DNA of 64,000 bases, taken from positions 62,001 to 126,000 of the forward strand of contig PVNI01000014.1 of assembly GCA_003001795.1 (NCBI GenBank), in the 5' to 3' direction. The notes under the pieces were generated by a model. That model ran no database searches. It saw only the letters and a program-made list of their open reading frames with translations, and was not told the DNA's origin. Shown here in pieces: positions 38,666 through 46,688 of the stretch. Made by a program: the position numbers and the translations under genes. Source of the DNA: Actinomadura viridilutea (lineage in GTDB: Bacteria; Actinomycetota; Actinomycetes; Streptosporangiales; Streptosporangiaceae). Each line of letters opens with the position of its first letter. Positions within the stretch are counted from its first letter, which is position 1.

Positions 38666-40114
38666 TCAGTCGGTGCCGGACTCGATCGCGGCGTGGTCGA
38701 GCAGCTCGCCGTCCCCCGCGCCCTCGCCGCGGGAGGCGATCGCCTCGGCCCCGCCCTCGGACATCGTGCCGATCAGACCGGTGGAGGCCGCCTGCGCGGC
38801 GCCGACCAGCGGCGGGCGCGGGCCGCCGACCAGGCCGAGCGAGGCGTACTGTTCGAGCTTGGCGCGCGAGTCGGCGATGTCCAGGTTGCGCATGGTCAGC
38901 TGGCCGATGCGGTCGACGGGCCCGAAGGCGGAGTCCTCGGTGCGCTCCATGGACAGCTTGTCGGGGTGGTAGCTGAGCGCGGGCCCGGAGGTGTCCAGGA
39001 TGGAGTAGTCCTCGCCGCGCCGCAGCCGCAGGGTCACCTCGCCGGTGACCGCCGACGCGACCCACCGCTGCAGCGACTCGCGCAGCATCAGCGCCTGCGG
39101 GTCCAGCCAGCGGCCCTCGTACAGCAGCCTGCCGAGACGCCGTCCCTCGGTGTGGTAGATGGCGATGGTGTCCTCGTTGTGGATCGCGTTGACCAGGCGC
39201 TCGTAGGCGGCGTGCAGCAGCGCCATGCCCGGCGCCTCGTAGATGCCCCGGCTCTTGGCCTCGATGACCCGGTTCTCGATCTGGTCGGACATGCCCAGGC
39301 CGTGCCGGCCGCCGATGGCGTTGGCCTCCAGCACCAGGTCGACGGGGGAGGCGAACTCCTTGCCGTTGATGGTGACCGGCCGGCCCTGCTCGAACCCGAT
39401 GGTGACGTCCTCGGGGACGATCTCGACGTCGGGGTCCCAGAACCGCACGCCCATGATCGGCTCGACGATCTCGATGCCGGCGTCGAGGTGCTCCAGCGCC
39501 TTGGCCTCGTGGGTCGCGCCCCAGATGTTGGCGTCGGTGGAGTAGGCCTTCTCGGGGCTGTCCCGGTAGGGCAGGCCCCGGTCGAGCAGCCACTGCGACA
39601 TCTCGGCCCGGCCGCCGAGCTCGCTGACGAAGTCGGCGTCCAGCCACGGCTTGTAGATGCGCAGGGACGGGTTGGCGAGCAGGCCGTAGCGGTAGAACCG
39701 CTCGATGTCGTTGCCCTTGAACGTCGAGCCGTCCCCCCAGATCTGCACGTCGTCCTCGAGCATGGCGCGCACCAGCAGGGTGCCCGTCACGGCCCGGCCG
39801 AGCGGGGTGGTGTTGAAGTACGCGCGGCCGCCGGAGCGGATGTGGAACGCCCCGCACGCCAGGGCCGCCAGCCCCTCCTCGACGAGCGCGGTGCGGCAGT
39901 CGACCAGCCGCGCGATCTCGGCGCCGTACGCCGTGGCGCGCCCGGGCACCGACGCGATGTCGGGCTCGTCGTACTGGCCGACGTCCGCGGTGTAGGTGCA
40001 CGGGACGGCACCCTTCTCGCGCATCCACGCGACCGCGACCGAGGTGTCGAGGCCACCGGAGAAGGCGATCCCGACGCGTTCACCGACAGGCAGGGAAGTG
40101 AGCACCTTGGACAC
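38666..40114 (-). CDS. argG: Argininosuccinate synthase, long (type 2) form
   Basis: A 482-residue ligase joining citrulline and aspartate with ATP in arginine synthesis. It opens SKVLTSLPVGERVGIAFSGG, continuing LDTSVAVAWMREKGAVP, the PP-loop; IWGDGSTFKGNDIERFYRYG, KAYSTDANIWGATHEAK and IGGRHGLGMSDQIENRVIEA are nearly the same as in the E. coli-type ArgG, which is longer than the roughly 400-residue form of many bacteria. The last 40 residues (after AAQAASTGLIGTM) are an acidic Ala/Gly tail. The GTG at 40114 gives the family start; the longer frame upstream is not coding. ARG-box-like half-sites sit directly upstream. It stands alone, away from other arg genes. Confidence 0.95.
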   Translation of the reverse strand: MSKVLTSLPVGERVGIAFSGGLDTSVAVAWMREKGAVPCTYTADVGQYDEPDIASVPGRATAYGAEIARLVDCRTALVEEGLAALACGAFHIRSGGRAYFNTTPLGRAVTGTLLVRAMLEDDVQIWGDGSTFKGNDIERFYRYGLLANPSLRIYKPWLDADFVSELGGRAEMSQWLLDRGLPYRDSPEKAYSTDANIWGATHEAKALEHLDAGIEIVEPIMGVRFWDPDVEIVPEDVTIGFEQGRPVTINGKEFASPVDLVLEANAIGGRHGLGMSDQIENRVIEAKSRGIYEAPGMALLHAAYERLVNAIHNEDTIAIYHTEGRRLGRLLYEGRWLDPQALMLRESLQRWVASAVTGEVTLRLRRGEDYSILDTSGPALSYHPDKLSMERTEDSAFGPVDRIGQLTMRNLDIADSRAKLEQYASLGLVGGPRPPLVGAAQAASTGLIGTMSEGGAEAIASRGEGAGDGELLDHAAIESGTD

Positions 40115-40122
40115 GAGTACAA

Positions 40123-40149
40123 GTATGCACACCAATGCATGATCATGCA
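40123..40149 (-). promoter_or_regulatory. ARG-box-like site in front of argG
   Basis: TGCATGATCATGCA (40136-40149) is a perfect 14-base palindrome, and a further TATGCA half-site starts at 40123, giving half-sites roughly one helical turn apart, 9-35 bases upstream of the argG start. ArgR/AhrC boxes in Streptomyces are built from similar TGCAT-type half-sites, so arginine repression is likely. Confidence 0.6.
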
Positions 40150-40211
40150 AACGCGGGTCTGGCGGCGATCGTGGCACCGGTCCGGGCCGTCCTCGCTGCA
40201 GGCCCGATCGG

Positions 40212-40526
40212 GTGATCGCCGACAAGGACCTGCAGGACGGCCGCGATCCGCCGGTCACTGCGGCGCCGCAAGATCGCTACGACGATCCCCGAACGCGCCG
40301 ATCAGCAGGCCGGACGGGTCCGCCGCGGCTCACGTGGAGGGCGTCCGCCGACCTTCGATCCAGCCGTCTACAAGCGCCGCAACGTGGTCGAACGCTGCAT
40401 CGGCCGTCTCAAGCATCGGCGCGGCGTCGCCACCCGGTTCGACAAACTCGCCCGCAACTAGCGAGCAGAGATCGTTTTGGTCGGTGTCTCGTTCTGGATC
40501 AACGCATGATCCACCGGACACGGCCT
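40212..40526 (+). pseudogene. IS5-type transposase remnant (C-terminal third, frameshifted, nonsense)
   Basis: VIADK (from 40212) and then, in another frame from about 40243, AAIRRSLRRRKIATTIPE, RRGSRGGRPPTFDPAVYKRR, NVVERCIGRLKHRRGVATR read as the DDE-domain end of an IS5-family transposase, with the catalytic Glu in NVVERC. The frames do not join, the Tyr expected after KLARN is a TAG at 40459-40461, and the N-terminal two thirds are absent. The right end GATCCACCGGACACGGCC (about 40508-40525) looks like a terminal repeat. Its end abuts the stop codon of the amidotransferase gene. Confidence 0.75.
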
Positions 40527-41394
40527 AGCGGGGCCGCTGGGAGGCGGCGGCCTCGGGCCGCAGGTCGCGCAGGCCGAGCCGGTGCGCGGGCTCCTCGGCG
40601 AGCGCGATCTCGCGGGTGACCCGCAGGTCGGACCCGACGTGCAGGAGCTCGCCGGGCGCCATCGCCCGCCAGGCGGGGTCGTCGTCCATGCGCTCGCTGG
40701 CGACCACCACCGCGGGGGCGGCGGACAGGTCGGCGGAGTGGATCCGCATGCGACCCGCCGTGCCACAATGGTCGAGATGCCGGTCGCCGTGGTGCCCGCC
40801 GCGGCGGCGTTCCAGCACGTACAGCGGGTGGGTGTCGGGATACCGCAGCGCCCACAGCCCTTGCGCGGTCGTCAGCACCAGGTTGAGCGAGAACACCGGC
40901 AGGTGTCCGGCGACCCAGCGGGCGGCGCGGACGACGCCGCCGGAGACGTCGCCGCCGCACGCGCGGATCTCCCTGGTGATCAGAGCGAAGAACCGCTCCG
41001 AGTCGGTGTCGCCGCCGACCAGCGACCGGGCCGGCCCCAGTTCCGCCTCCAGCTCGTCCAGGCCCTCGATGACGCCGTTGTGCGCGAACAGGCGCCCGTC
41101 CTGCTCGAACGGGTGCGTGTTGCGCGCGTCCAGCCCTCCGGTGGAGGCGAAGCGGATGTGCGCGAGGAAGGTGGACGACCGCACCTGCCGGGCCTCCCGC
41201 GCGAACGCCCGGTCCGCGTAGGCGGCGATGGGCGCCTTGTCCAGCCGGGGCGTGCCGTCCGCGTCGAAGAAGCCGAGACCGGTGCCGTCGGGTTCGCGGT
41301 GGCTCTGGTCGGCGAGGCTGTCGGGGGCGTCCAGGAGCCAGAAGGTGGCGCGGGTGCGCCGCGGGGAGCTGCTCATCCCGAACAGGCGGCACAT
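40525..41394 (-). CDS. Class II glutamine amidotransferase / glutaminase (YafJ-like)
   Basis: A 289-residue Ntn-type amidotransferase beginning MCRLFGMSSS, with Cys2 as nucleophile after Met removal, FLAHIRFASTGGLDARNTHPF (substrate Arg and Asn) and LFAHNGVIEGLDELEAELG. The family hydrolyses glutamine or gamma-glutamyl compounds; no synthase domain is fused, so free glutaminase or gamma-glutamyl hydrolase activity is likely. AAGGGG precedes the ATG. It follows the glutamate decarboxylase gene by 17 bases in one operon. The stop TAG (40525-40527) lies exactly where the IS remnant ends, so the last few residues may have changed by insertion. Confidence 0.85.
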   Translation of the reverse strand: MCRLFGMSSSPRRTRATFWLLDAPDSLADQSHREPDGTGLGFFDADGTPRLDKAPIAAYADRAFAREARQVRSSTFLAHIRFASTGGLDARNTHPFEQDGRLFAHNGVIEGLDELEAELGPARSLVGGDTDSERFFALITREIRACGGDVSGGVVRAARWVAGHLPVFSLNLVLTTAQGLWALRYPDTHPLYVLERRRGGHHGDRHLDHCGTAGRMRIHSADLSAAPAVVVASERMDDDPAWRAMAPGELLHVGSDLRVTREIALAEEPAHRLGLRDLRPEAAASQRPR

Positions 41395-41411
41395 GTCGCC
41401 CCTTTCCGTCG

Positions 41412-42842
41412 TCAGCGGCGGCCGTGCCGCCGGGGGTCCCCGCTCTCGGCGCCGTGGGCGAACGCCGTGGCGTCGCCGGCGCACCGCTGCGGACGGTCCT
41501 GCCGCTCCAGACGCGGCAGGACCCGGCGCAGGTCCTCCAGCAGCAGGTCGGCCAAGTCGTGGCTGAAACCGTTGCGCACCACGATCCGCAGCACGGCCAG
41601 GTCGGTGCGGTTGGGCGGGAAGGTGTAGGCCGGCACGAGCCAGCCGCGCTCGCGCAGGGCCGCCGAGACGTCGAAGACGCTGTAGCCGGTGACGTCGTCC
41701 CGCAGCCGGAACGCGAACACCGGGGCCTGCCCGCCGTCGGTGAGCAGCTCGAACGGGCCCAGTGCGGCGATCTCCCGGGCGAGGCGGGTCGCGATGTCCC
41801 GGCACGTCTGCTGGACCCGGCGGTAGCCCTCGAAGCCCAGCCGCAGGAAGTTGTAGTACTGCGCCACCACCTGGGCGCCCGGGCGGGAGAAGTTCAACGC
41901 GAAGGTCGGTATGCGCCCGCCCAGGTAGGAGACGTCGAACACCAGGTCGTCGGGCAGGGCGTCGTCGTCCCGCCACAGCACCCAGCCGACACCGGGCATC
42001 ACCAGGCCGTACTTGTGGCCCGAGGTGTTGATCGAGGCCACCCGGGGCAGGCGGAAGTCCCACTCCAGCTCCGGGTCGAGGAACGGCGCGATCATCGCCC
42101 CGGAGGCGCCGTCCACGTGGACGGGCACGTCCAGCCCGGTCCGCTCGTGCAGGTCGTCCAGCCGGGCGGCGAGCTCGGCCACGGGCTCGTAGCTGCCGTC
42201 GAAGGTCGAGCCCAGGACGGCCACGACGCCGATGGTGTTCTCGTCGCACAGCGCCACCGCGGCCTCGGGGCTCAGGTGGTACCGGTCGCCCTCCATCGGC
42301 ACGTAGCGCGGTTCGACCTCGAAGTAGTCGGCGAACTTCTCCCAGCAGATCTGGACGTTGACGCCCATCACCAGGTTCGGTCGGTCGGCCCGGCGGCCCC
42401 GCGCGTCGCGCCGGTGCCGCCACCGCCGCTTGAGCGCGAGCCCGCCGAGCATGGCCGCCTCGCTGGACCCCGTGGTCGAGCAGCCCACCGCCCGCCGCGC
42501 GTCCGGTGCGTGCCACAGCCGCGCCAGCATCTGCACGCACCGCATCTCCAGCTCGGCCGTCTGCGGATACTCGTCCTTGTCGATCATGTTCTTCGCGACG
42601 CACTCGTCCATCAGCCGCAGTGCCTGCGGCTCGGCCCAGGTGGTCACGAAGGTCGCAAGGTTCAGCCGCGCGGTGCCGTCGAGCATCAGCTCGTCGTGCA
42701 CCATCTGGTAGGCCGTGTCGGGATCCATCTCCCCGGCGGGCAGCGCGTACCGGGGCACCCGCACCGGTTCCCGGCTGAAGACGGGATTGGCCTCCAGATC
42801 GCGGTCGCCGCGGCCGCCGTGCCGCGGCTGCTTCAGCGCCAT
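41412..42842 (-). CDS. gadB: Glutamate decarboxylase
   Basis: A 476-residue PLP enzyme that converts glutamate to GABA. AVGCSTTGSSEAAMLGGLALKRR near residue 125 and VHVDGASGAMIAPFLDPE (PLP-contacting Asp) precede INTSGHKYGLVMPGVGWVLWR with the Schiff-base Lys near 277. The C-terminal region keeps the GadB layout but ends in a basic tail (GDPRRHGRR). I chose the ATG at 42842, nine bases from GGGGGG; an ATG at 42851 abuts that run. The gene is upstream of the glutaminase-like gene; together they could turn glutamine into GABA with proton consumption, as in acid resistance. No GadC antiporter is in the window. Confidence 0.92.
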   Translation of the reverse strand: MALKQPRHGGRGDRDLEANPVFSREPVRVPRYALPAGEMDPDTAYQMVHDELMLDGTARLNLATFVTTWAEPQALRLMDECVAKNMIDKDEYPQTAELEMRCVQMLARLWHAPDARRAVGCSTTGSSEAAMLGGLALKRRWRHRRDARGRRADRPNLVMGVNVQICWEKFADYFEVEPRYVPMEGDRYHLSPEAAVALCDENTIGVVAVLGSTFDGSYEPVAELAARLDDLHERTGLDVPVHVDGASGAMIAPFLDPELEWDFRLPRVASINTSGHKYGLVMPGVGWVLWRDDDALPDDLVFDVSYLGGRIPTFALNFSRPGAQVVAQYYNFLRLGFEGYRRVQQTCRDIATRLAREIAALGPFELLTDGGQAPVFAFRLRDDVTGYSVFDVSAALRERGWLVPAYTFPPNRTDLAVLRIVVRNGFSHDLADLLLEDLRRVLPRLERQDRPQRCAGDATAFAHGAESGDPRRHGRR

Positions 42843-42931
42843 CCCCGACATCCCCCCAGATCAGCGTGGTAGGGGGAGGCTTTCCCGGCATCCGGTGTCC
42901 GACACACCGCCGTGCCGGGGGAGCGCCGGGC

Positions 42932-43312
42932 TTACTTCCAGCCGCCGTAGGGGACGGTCAGCACCTCCATGTTGTGTCCGTTCGGGTCCTCGAAGTACAC
43001 GCCCCGGCCGCCGTCACGGCGGTTGATCTCTCCGGCGCCGCTGTGGTCGGGGTTGGCGTAGTAAGGGATCCCCTCCTCCTTGATCCGGGCGAAGATCCCG
43101 TCGAACTCCTCCTCGGTCACCAGGAACGCGCAGTGGTGCCAGCGGAAGTCGTCGGAGTCCATGAAGTCGAGCGTGACGCCGTTGCTCGTCGTCACGGGCA
43201 CGAACGGGCCCGTCGGCGGGCCCGTCTCCACCCCGAGGATCCGGGCCAGGAACTGCGCGGACGCCTGCTTGTCGCGGGCGGGGACGATGATGTGGTCGAG
43301 CTGCACCGGCAT
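42932..43312 (-). CDS. VOC-family protein (glyoxalase/bleomycin-resistance fold)
   Basis: A 126-residue single-module vicinal oxygen chelate protein. QLDHIIVPARDKQASAQFLA gives the first metal His, WHHCAFLVTEEEFD the second, and YFEDPNGHNMEVLTVPYGG the Glu ligand near the C-terminus. Such proteins act as dioxygenases, isomerases or binding proteins; the substrate is unknown. The ATG at 43312 has AAGG eight bases upstream; two alternative starts lie at 43318 and 43321. It is probably monocistronic, between the decarboxylase and the desaturase operon. Confidence 0.85.
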   Translation of the reverse strand: MPVQLDHIIVPARDKQASAQFLARILGVETGPPTGPFVPVTTSNGVTLDFMDSDDFRWHHCAFLVTEEEFDGIFARIKEEGIPYYANPDHSGAGEINRRDGGRGVYFEDPNGHNMEVLTVPYGGWK

Positions 43313-43493
43313 GGTCATCACCTTTTCGTCGACCGCTGCCTCTGCTCCCAGTCTGCGACCTCAAGTCCGGTCGAGGCCAACCATCGGCAGACCGCTCGGC
43401 GCGCAGGACGGATCGACGTGACGAGCACGATCGCGCAGTGCTCCTCTGCTGTGGTGCGCCGCTCGGCCCGCCGATACCGCCGGCCCGCTGCTC

Positions 43494-43520
43494 CCCGATC
43501 ATCGGGACGCCGAGCGTCCC
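43494..43520 (-). terminator. Overlapping stem-loops after the desaturase gene
   Basis: GGGACGC-CGA-GCGTCCC (43504-43520) and CCCGAT-C-ATCGGG (43494-43506) overlap, 65-90 bases after the leftward desaturase stop. They are candidates for its terminator. The 270-base gap also holds two copies of AGGAGGCGACG (from 43522 and 43541) and no gene. Confidence 0.45.
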
Positions 43521-43584
43521 CAGGAGGCGACGAGCCCGACAGGAGGCGACGGCCGCGACAGGCGTCTGAGGCGTCGTTTCGGCG

Positions 43585-44718
43585 TCAGACCGCGGCTTGG
43601 ACTTCTTCGACCGGTGGTGCGGTCTCCTTCTGCCGGGGTCGTCCGGGCCCCGGCAGTGACAGCCGCAAGATCCGCTTCCAGACCGAAGCCGTCTGCCGCG
43701 CCAGCGAACCGGAGTTGTAGGGAAGGCCGAATCGCTCGCACAGGGCGCGGACCCGCGGGGCGATCTCGGCGTAGCGGTTGCTGGGCATGTCCGGGAACAG
43801 ATGGTGCTCGATCTGGTGGCTCAGGTTGCCGCTCATGAGGTGCAGGAGCGGGCCGCCGTCGATGTTGCAGGAACCCAGCAGCTGGCGCAGGTACCACTGG
43901 CCTCGTGTCTCGTCCTGGATCTGTTCCTCGGTGAAGACCTCGGCGCCTTCGGGGAAATGGCCGCAGAAGATGACGGTGTGCGCCCACACGTTGCGGGTCA
44001 GGTTCGCGGTGAGGTTGCCGAGCAGGACCGGCAGGAAGCACGGCCCCGCCAGCAGCGGGAACGCCACGTAGTCTTTGATGATCTGGCGCCGCACTTTGGC
44101 GGCGACGGCCCGCAGCTGGCCCAGTGCCTCCTTCAGGCTCTTGTCACCTGTGGGTATGCGCTCGAGCTCCACGTCGTAGATCGCGATGCCGTACTCGAAG
44201 AAGAGAGCGAGCAGCGCGTTGTACAACGGCTGGGCGAGGTAGATCGGATGCCATTTCTGCTCGGGGTGGACTCGCATGGCCGAGTAGCCGATGTCGCGGT
44301 CCTTGCCGAGCACATTGGTCCAGGTGTGGTGGACGAGGTTGTGCGAGTGCTTCCACTGGTCGGCGGGGGATGCGGTGTCCCACTCCCACGTCGCCGAGTG
44401 GATCTTCGGGTCGCGCATCCAGTCCCACTGGCCGTGCAGGACGTTGTGCCCGATCTCCATGTTCTCAAGGATCTTCGATACGGCCAGCGCCGCGGTCCCG
44501 GCGGCCCAGGCGGGCGGCAGCCACGACGCGAACAGCAGCACGCGGCCGGCCATCTCCAGCTTGCGCTGTGTCGCGATGAGACCGCGTATGTACCTCGCGT
44601 CGTCCTCTCCGCGACTCGCCATGACCTCATCGCGGATCTTGTCCAGCTCACGGCCGAACTCCTCGACGTCGGCGCGCGTGAGCATCACCGCAGTCGGCGT
44701 GCTCCGGGTGGTCGGCAT
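43585..44718 (-). CDS. Acyl-CoA/fatty acid desaturase (DesA3-like)
   Basis: A 377-residue membrane di-iron desaturase with the three histidine boxes: IGHNVLHGQWDW (HxxxH), KHSHNLVHHTWTN (HxxHH) and LSHQIEHHLFPDM (HxxHH). Two hydrophobic pairs flank the boxes. It resembles mycobacterial DesA3, which makes oleoyl-CoA with the help of an NADPH oxidoreductase; the gene upstream encodes just such a protein 14 bases away, in the same order as in mycobacteria (reductase and desaturase as neighbours). AGGAGGAG precedes the ATG. The C-terminal 25 residues are basic then acidic (RPRQKETAPPVEEVQ). Confidence 0.92.
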   Translation of the reverse strand: MPTTRSTPTAVMLTRADVEEFGRELDKIRDEVMASRGEDDARYIRGLIATQRKLEMAGRVLLFASWLPPAWAAGTAALAVSKILENMEIGHNVLHGQWDWMRDPKIHSATWEWDTASPADQWKHSHNLVHHTWTNVLGKDRDIGYSAMRVHPEQKWHPIYLAQPLYNALLALFFEYGIAIYDVELERIPTGDKSLKEALGQLRAVAAKVRRQIIKDYVAFPLLAGPCFLPVLLGNLTANLTRNVWAHTVIFCGHFPEGAEVFTEEQIQDETRGQWYLRQLLGSCNIDGGPLLHLMSGNLSHQIEHHLFPDMPSNRYAEIAPRVRALCERFGLPYNSGSLARQTASVWKRILRLSLPGPGRPRQKETAPPVEEVQAAV

Positions 44719-44732
44719 GGTGCGCTCTCCTC

Positions 44733-45917
44733 CTAGAGTTCGATCTCGACAGGGCCGGCGGCGGCCGACACGCAGGTCTGGATCAGGTCGCCCTCTTCCC
44801 CATGGATCCGGCCGGTGCGCAGGTCGCGCACCCGACCGGACGAGAGCCGTGCCAAGCAGCCGTAACAGATGCCCATGCGGCAGCCGCTCGGCATGAGCAC
44901 GCCCGTCTCCTCCCCGACGGTCAGCAGCGGAGTGTCGCCGTCGGCGTCCACTTCGCGGCGGCTCCTGGTGAAGCGGACGAGTCCGCCCGTGCCGCCGACC
45001 GCCGCGGGCCTCGCGGGACGGAAGCGCTCGACGTGCAGCTGATCAACGGGCCCGGACCAGTGTGCGGTGATTTCATCGAGCATCTGAGCAGGTCCGCATA
45101 CCCACGCGGCGCGCTCCGTCCAGTCCGGACACAGGTCGGCCAGATCGGTCGGTTTCAGGCGTCCGTCGGTCCGTGTGTGCCGTTCGTACAGCCGCAGATT
45201 CGAGAACTCTGCCGCCAGTTCTCGAAGCCGCCTTCCGAAGATGACGTCCTCGGCTGTGGGAGCCGAGTGGACCAGCACCACGTCCAGCGGCTTCGCGCGG
45301 GGCGCGGTGCCCTTGCGGGCGCCGTCCGCGTCCCCGAGGCCCGCGCTCCCTGCGGCTCCGTAGGCGAACAGACTGTCCAGCATCGCCATCACCGGCGTGA
45401 TCCCACTGCCGGCCGTCAGGAACAGCACGCGGGTCGGCGGTGGCTCCGGAAGCACGAATTCACCCTCCGGACGGCCGAGGCCGATGATCATCCCGGGCTC
45501 CGCCCGCCGCACCAGATGACCGGAGACCAGTCCGTCCGGGACCGCCTTGACGGTGATCGTGATTCGGCCGTCGGGGCGTCGTGGGGTCGAGGACAGCGAG
45601 TACGTCCGCCAGTGACGCACGCCGTCGATGTCGACGCCGATCCTCACCCACTGGCCGGGTCTGTGCGGAACCCAGCCGCGGCCAGGGCGGATCACCAGCG
45701 TCACCGCGTCCGCGGTCTCCGGACGCACGGCCTCGACCCGGCCGCACAGCTCCTCGACGGACCACAACGGGTTCACCAACCGCAGATAGTCGTCAGGCCG
45801 CACAGGGGTCGTCAGCCACCTCGCGGCGCTCGCCAGGCGCCGACGGACCCACCGGGACGCGATGTCTGATGTGGTGGTCGACGGAGCGGTCACGGATTCT
45901 CCACTTTCCACAGCCAC
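44733..45917 (-). CDS. Ferredoxin-reductase-type flavoprotein with [2Fe-2S] domain, desaturase partner
   Basis: A 394-residue protein: FAD-binding barrel (RTYSLSSTPRRPDGRITITV), NAD-binding domain (VLFLTAGSGITPVMAMLDSL; AWVCGPAQMLDEI) and a C-terminal plant-type ferredoxin with SGCRMGICYGCLARL and a last Cys in DLIQTCVSAA. This is the arrangement of Rv3230c, which passes electrons from NADPH to DesA3. The GTG at 45917 has no ribosome-binding site; a TTAGAT -10 just upstream suggests a leaderless mRNA. An inverted repeat lies across the promoter region. The reductase is translated first and the desaturase 14 bases later. Confidence 0.92.
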   Translation of the reverse strand: MAVESGESVTAPSTTTSDIASRWVRRRLASAARWLTTPVRPDDYLRLVNPLWSVEELCGRVEAVRPETADAVTLVIRPGRGWVPHRPGQWVRIGVDIDGVRHWRTYSLSSTPRRPDGRITITVKAVPDGLVSGHLVRRAEPGMIIGLGRPEGEFVLPEPPPTRVLFLTAGSGITPVMAMLDSLFAYGAAGSAGLGDADGARKGTAPRAKPLDVVLVHSAPTAEDVIFGRRLRELAAEFSNLRLYERHTRTDGRLKPTDLADLCPDWTERAAWVCGPAQMLDEITAHWSGPVDQLHVERFRPARPAAVGGTGGLVRFTRSRREVDADGDTPLLTVGEETGVLMPSGCRMGICYGCLARLSSGRVRDLRTGRIHGEEGDLIQTCVSAAAGPVEIEL

Positions 45918-45933
45918 GACATCTAACGCTTGG

Positions 45934-45953
45934 TGTCACATTTTTGACTGACA
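45934..45953 (-). promoter_or_regulatory. Inverted repeat TGTCA-N10-TGACA upstream of the desaturase operon
   Basis: TGTCA (45934-45938) and TGACA (45949-45953) flank an AT-rich centre, 17-36 bases upstream of the reductase start, overlapping the expected -35 region. Position and symmetry suit a TetR-type repressor of fatty acid desaturation, which is not encoded nearby. The rest of the gap to 46136 shows nothing. Confidence 0.45.
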
Positions 45954-46136
45954 GTGATTTCAATTGGAGCGCAACATGCCGCAGGCACAGGCCCATCGCG
46001 CTTCTTACGGAAGGTGCCCCAGCCCACCGCCGCGCGGGACCCGGTGCGACGGCCGTCGACGGCTCTCACTGCCTCCTCTGCCGTTCAGGGCCGCCGCGGA
46101 TTCCGGGGTCTGTGATCACAACCGGGCCGCAACAGA

Positions 46137-46502
46137 TCATCGTTGACGGGCTCGGCGGGCCTGCCGGCGCAGCTGGGTGATGCGAGTGGTTCCGACGATC
46201 AGGGTGATGACGATCCCGGCGACCATCGCGATCAGCAACGCGACCGCCAACGGCAGGGTGCCGTGCAGGCTGAGGAAGGACACCCGTACCGTGGCGGTAT
46301 TGCTCAGCAGGAACACGATGAACGCGATGGCCGCCACCGCGGCGGCCCACATGCCCGCCCATGCGCGACCGGCGCGAGTTCGAGCGGTGGAGGCCGCGGG
46401 CGGCGACGATCCGGCATCGGCCCCTTCGGTCGTCAAGTGCCGTGGGGGCTCGGCGGGTTCGCGACCGGACCGGAAAGGTCGGGACAAGCGCAGCATCGGC
46501 AT
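46137..46502 (-). CDS. LapA-domain (DUF1049) membrane protein
   Basis: A 121-residue protein with a basic, disordered N-terminal 55 residues and two closely spaced helices (WAAAVAAIAFIVFLLSNTATV; PLAVALLIAMVAGIVITLIVGTTRI) ending in a basic tail. The FLLSNxxxVxVSFLxxxxxLPLAVALLIA pattern is the LapA/YciS domain. In proteobacteria LapA helps control lipopolysaccharide synthesis; in actinomycetes the role is unknown. The ATG at 46502 follows GGGGGA at five bases. A duplicated promoter-like repeat is just upstream. Confidence 0.82.
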   Translation of the reverse strand: MPMLRLSRPFRSGREPAEPPRHLTTEGADAGSSPPAASTARTRAGRAWAGMWAAAVAAIAFIVFLLSNTATVRVSFLSLHGTLPLAVALLIAMVAGIVITLIVGTTRITQLRRQARRARQR

Positions 46503-46554
46503 GGAGTCCCCCAGGTGCACCGATATGTCGGACAACCTCTGTCGGGGGTTCCCA

Positions 46555-46595
46555 GATATCCCGACTCTACGCTCTGATATCCCGACTCTACGCTC
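46555..46595 (-). promoter_or_regulatory. Tandem 21-base repeat carrying two -10 elements
   Basis: GATATCCCGACTCTACGCTC is present twice (46555-46574 and 46576-46595), period 21. On the minus strand each copy contains TAGAGT, a good actinobacterial -10, giving two start points 21 bases apart, 60-90 bases upstream of the LapA gene. A recent promoter duplication is the simplest explanation. Confidence 0.55.
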
Positions 46596-46688
46596 CGCCT
46601 GCTCGTGCCGTGTCCAGATGGCACGCCGGGGGCGTCACCCGGCGCCGCAAGGGCGGCCCCGACACCCTTGCCGCGTGCCGCTCGATCG

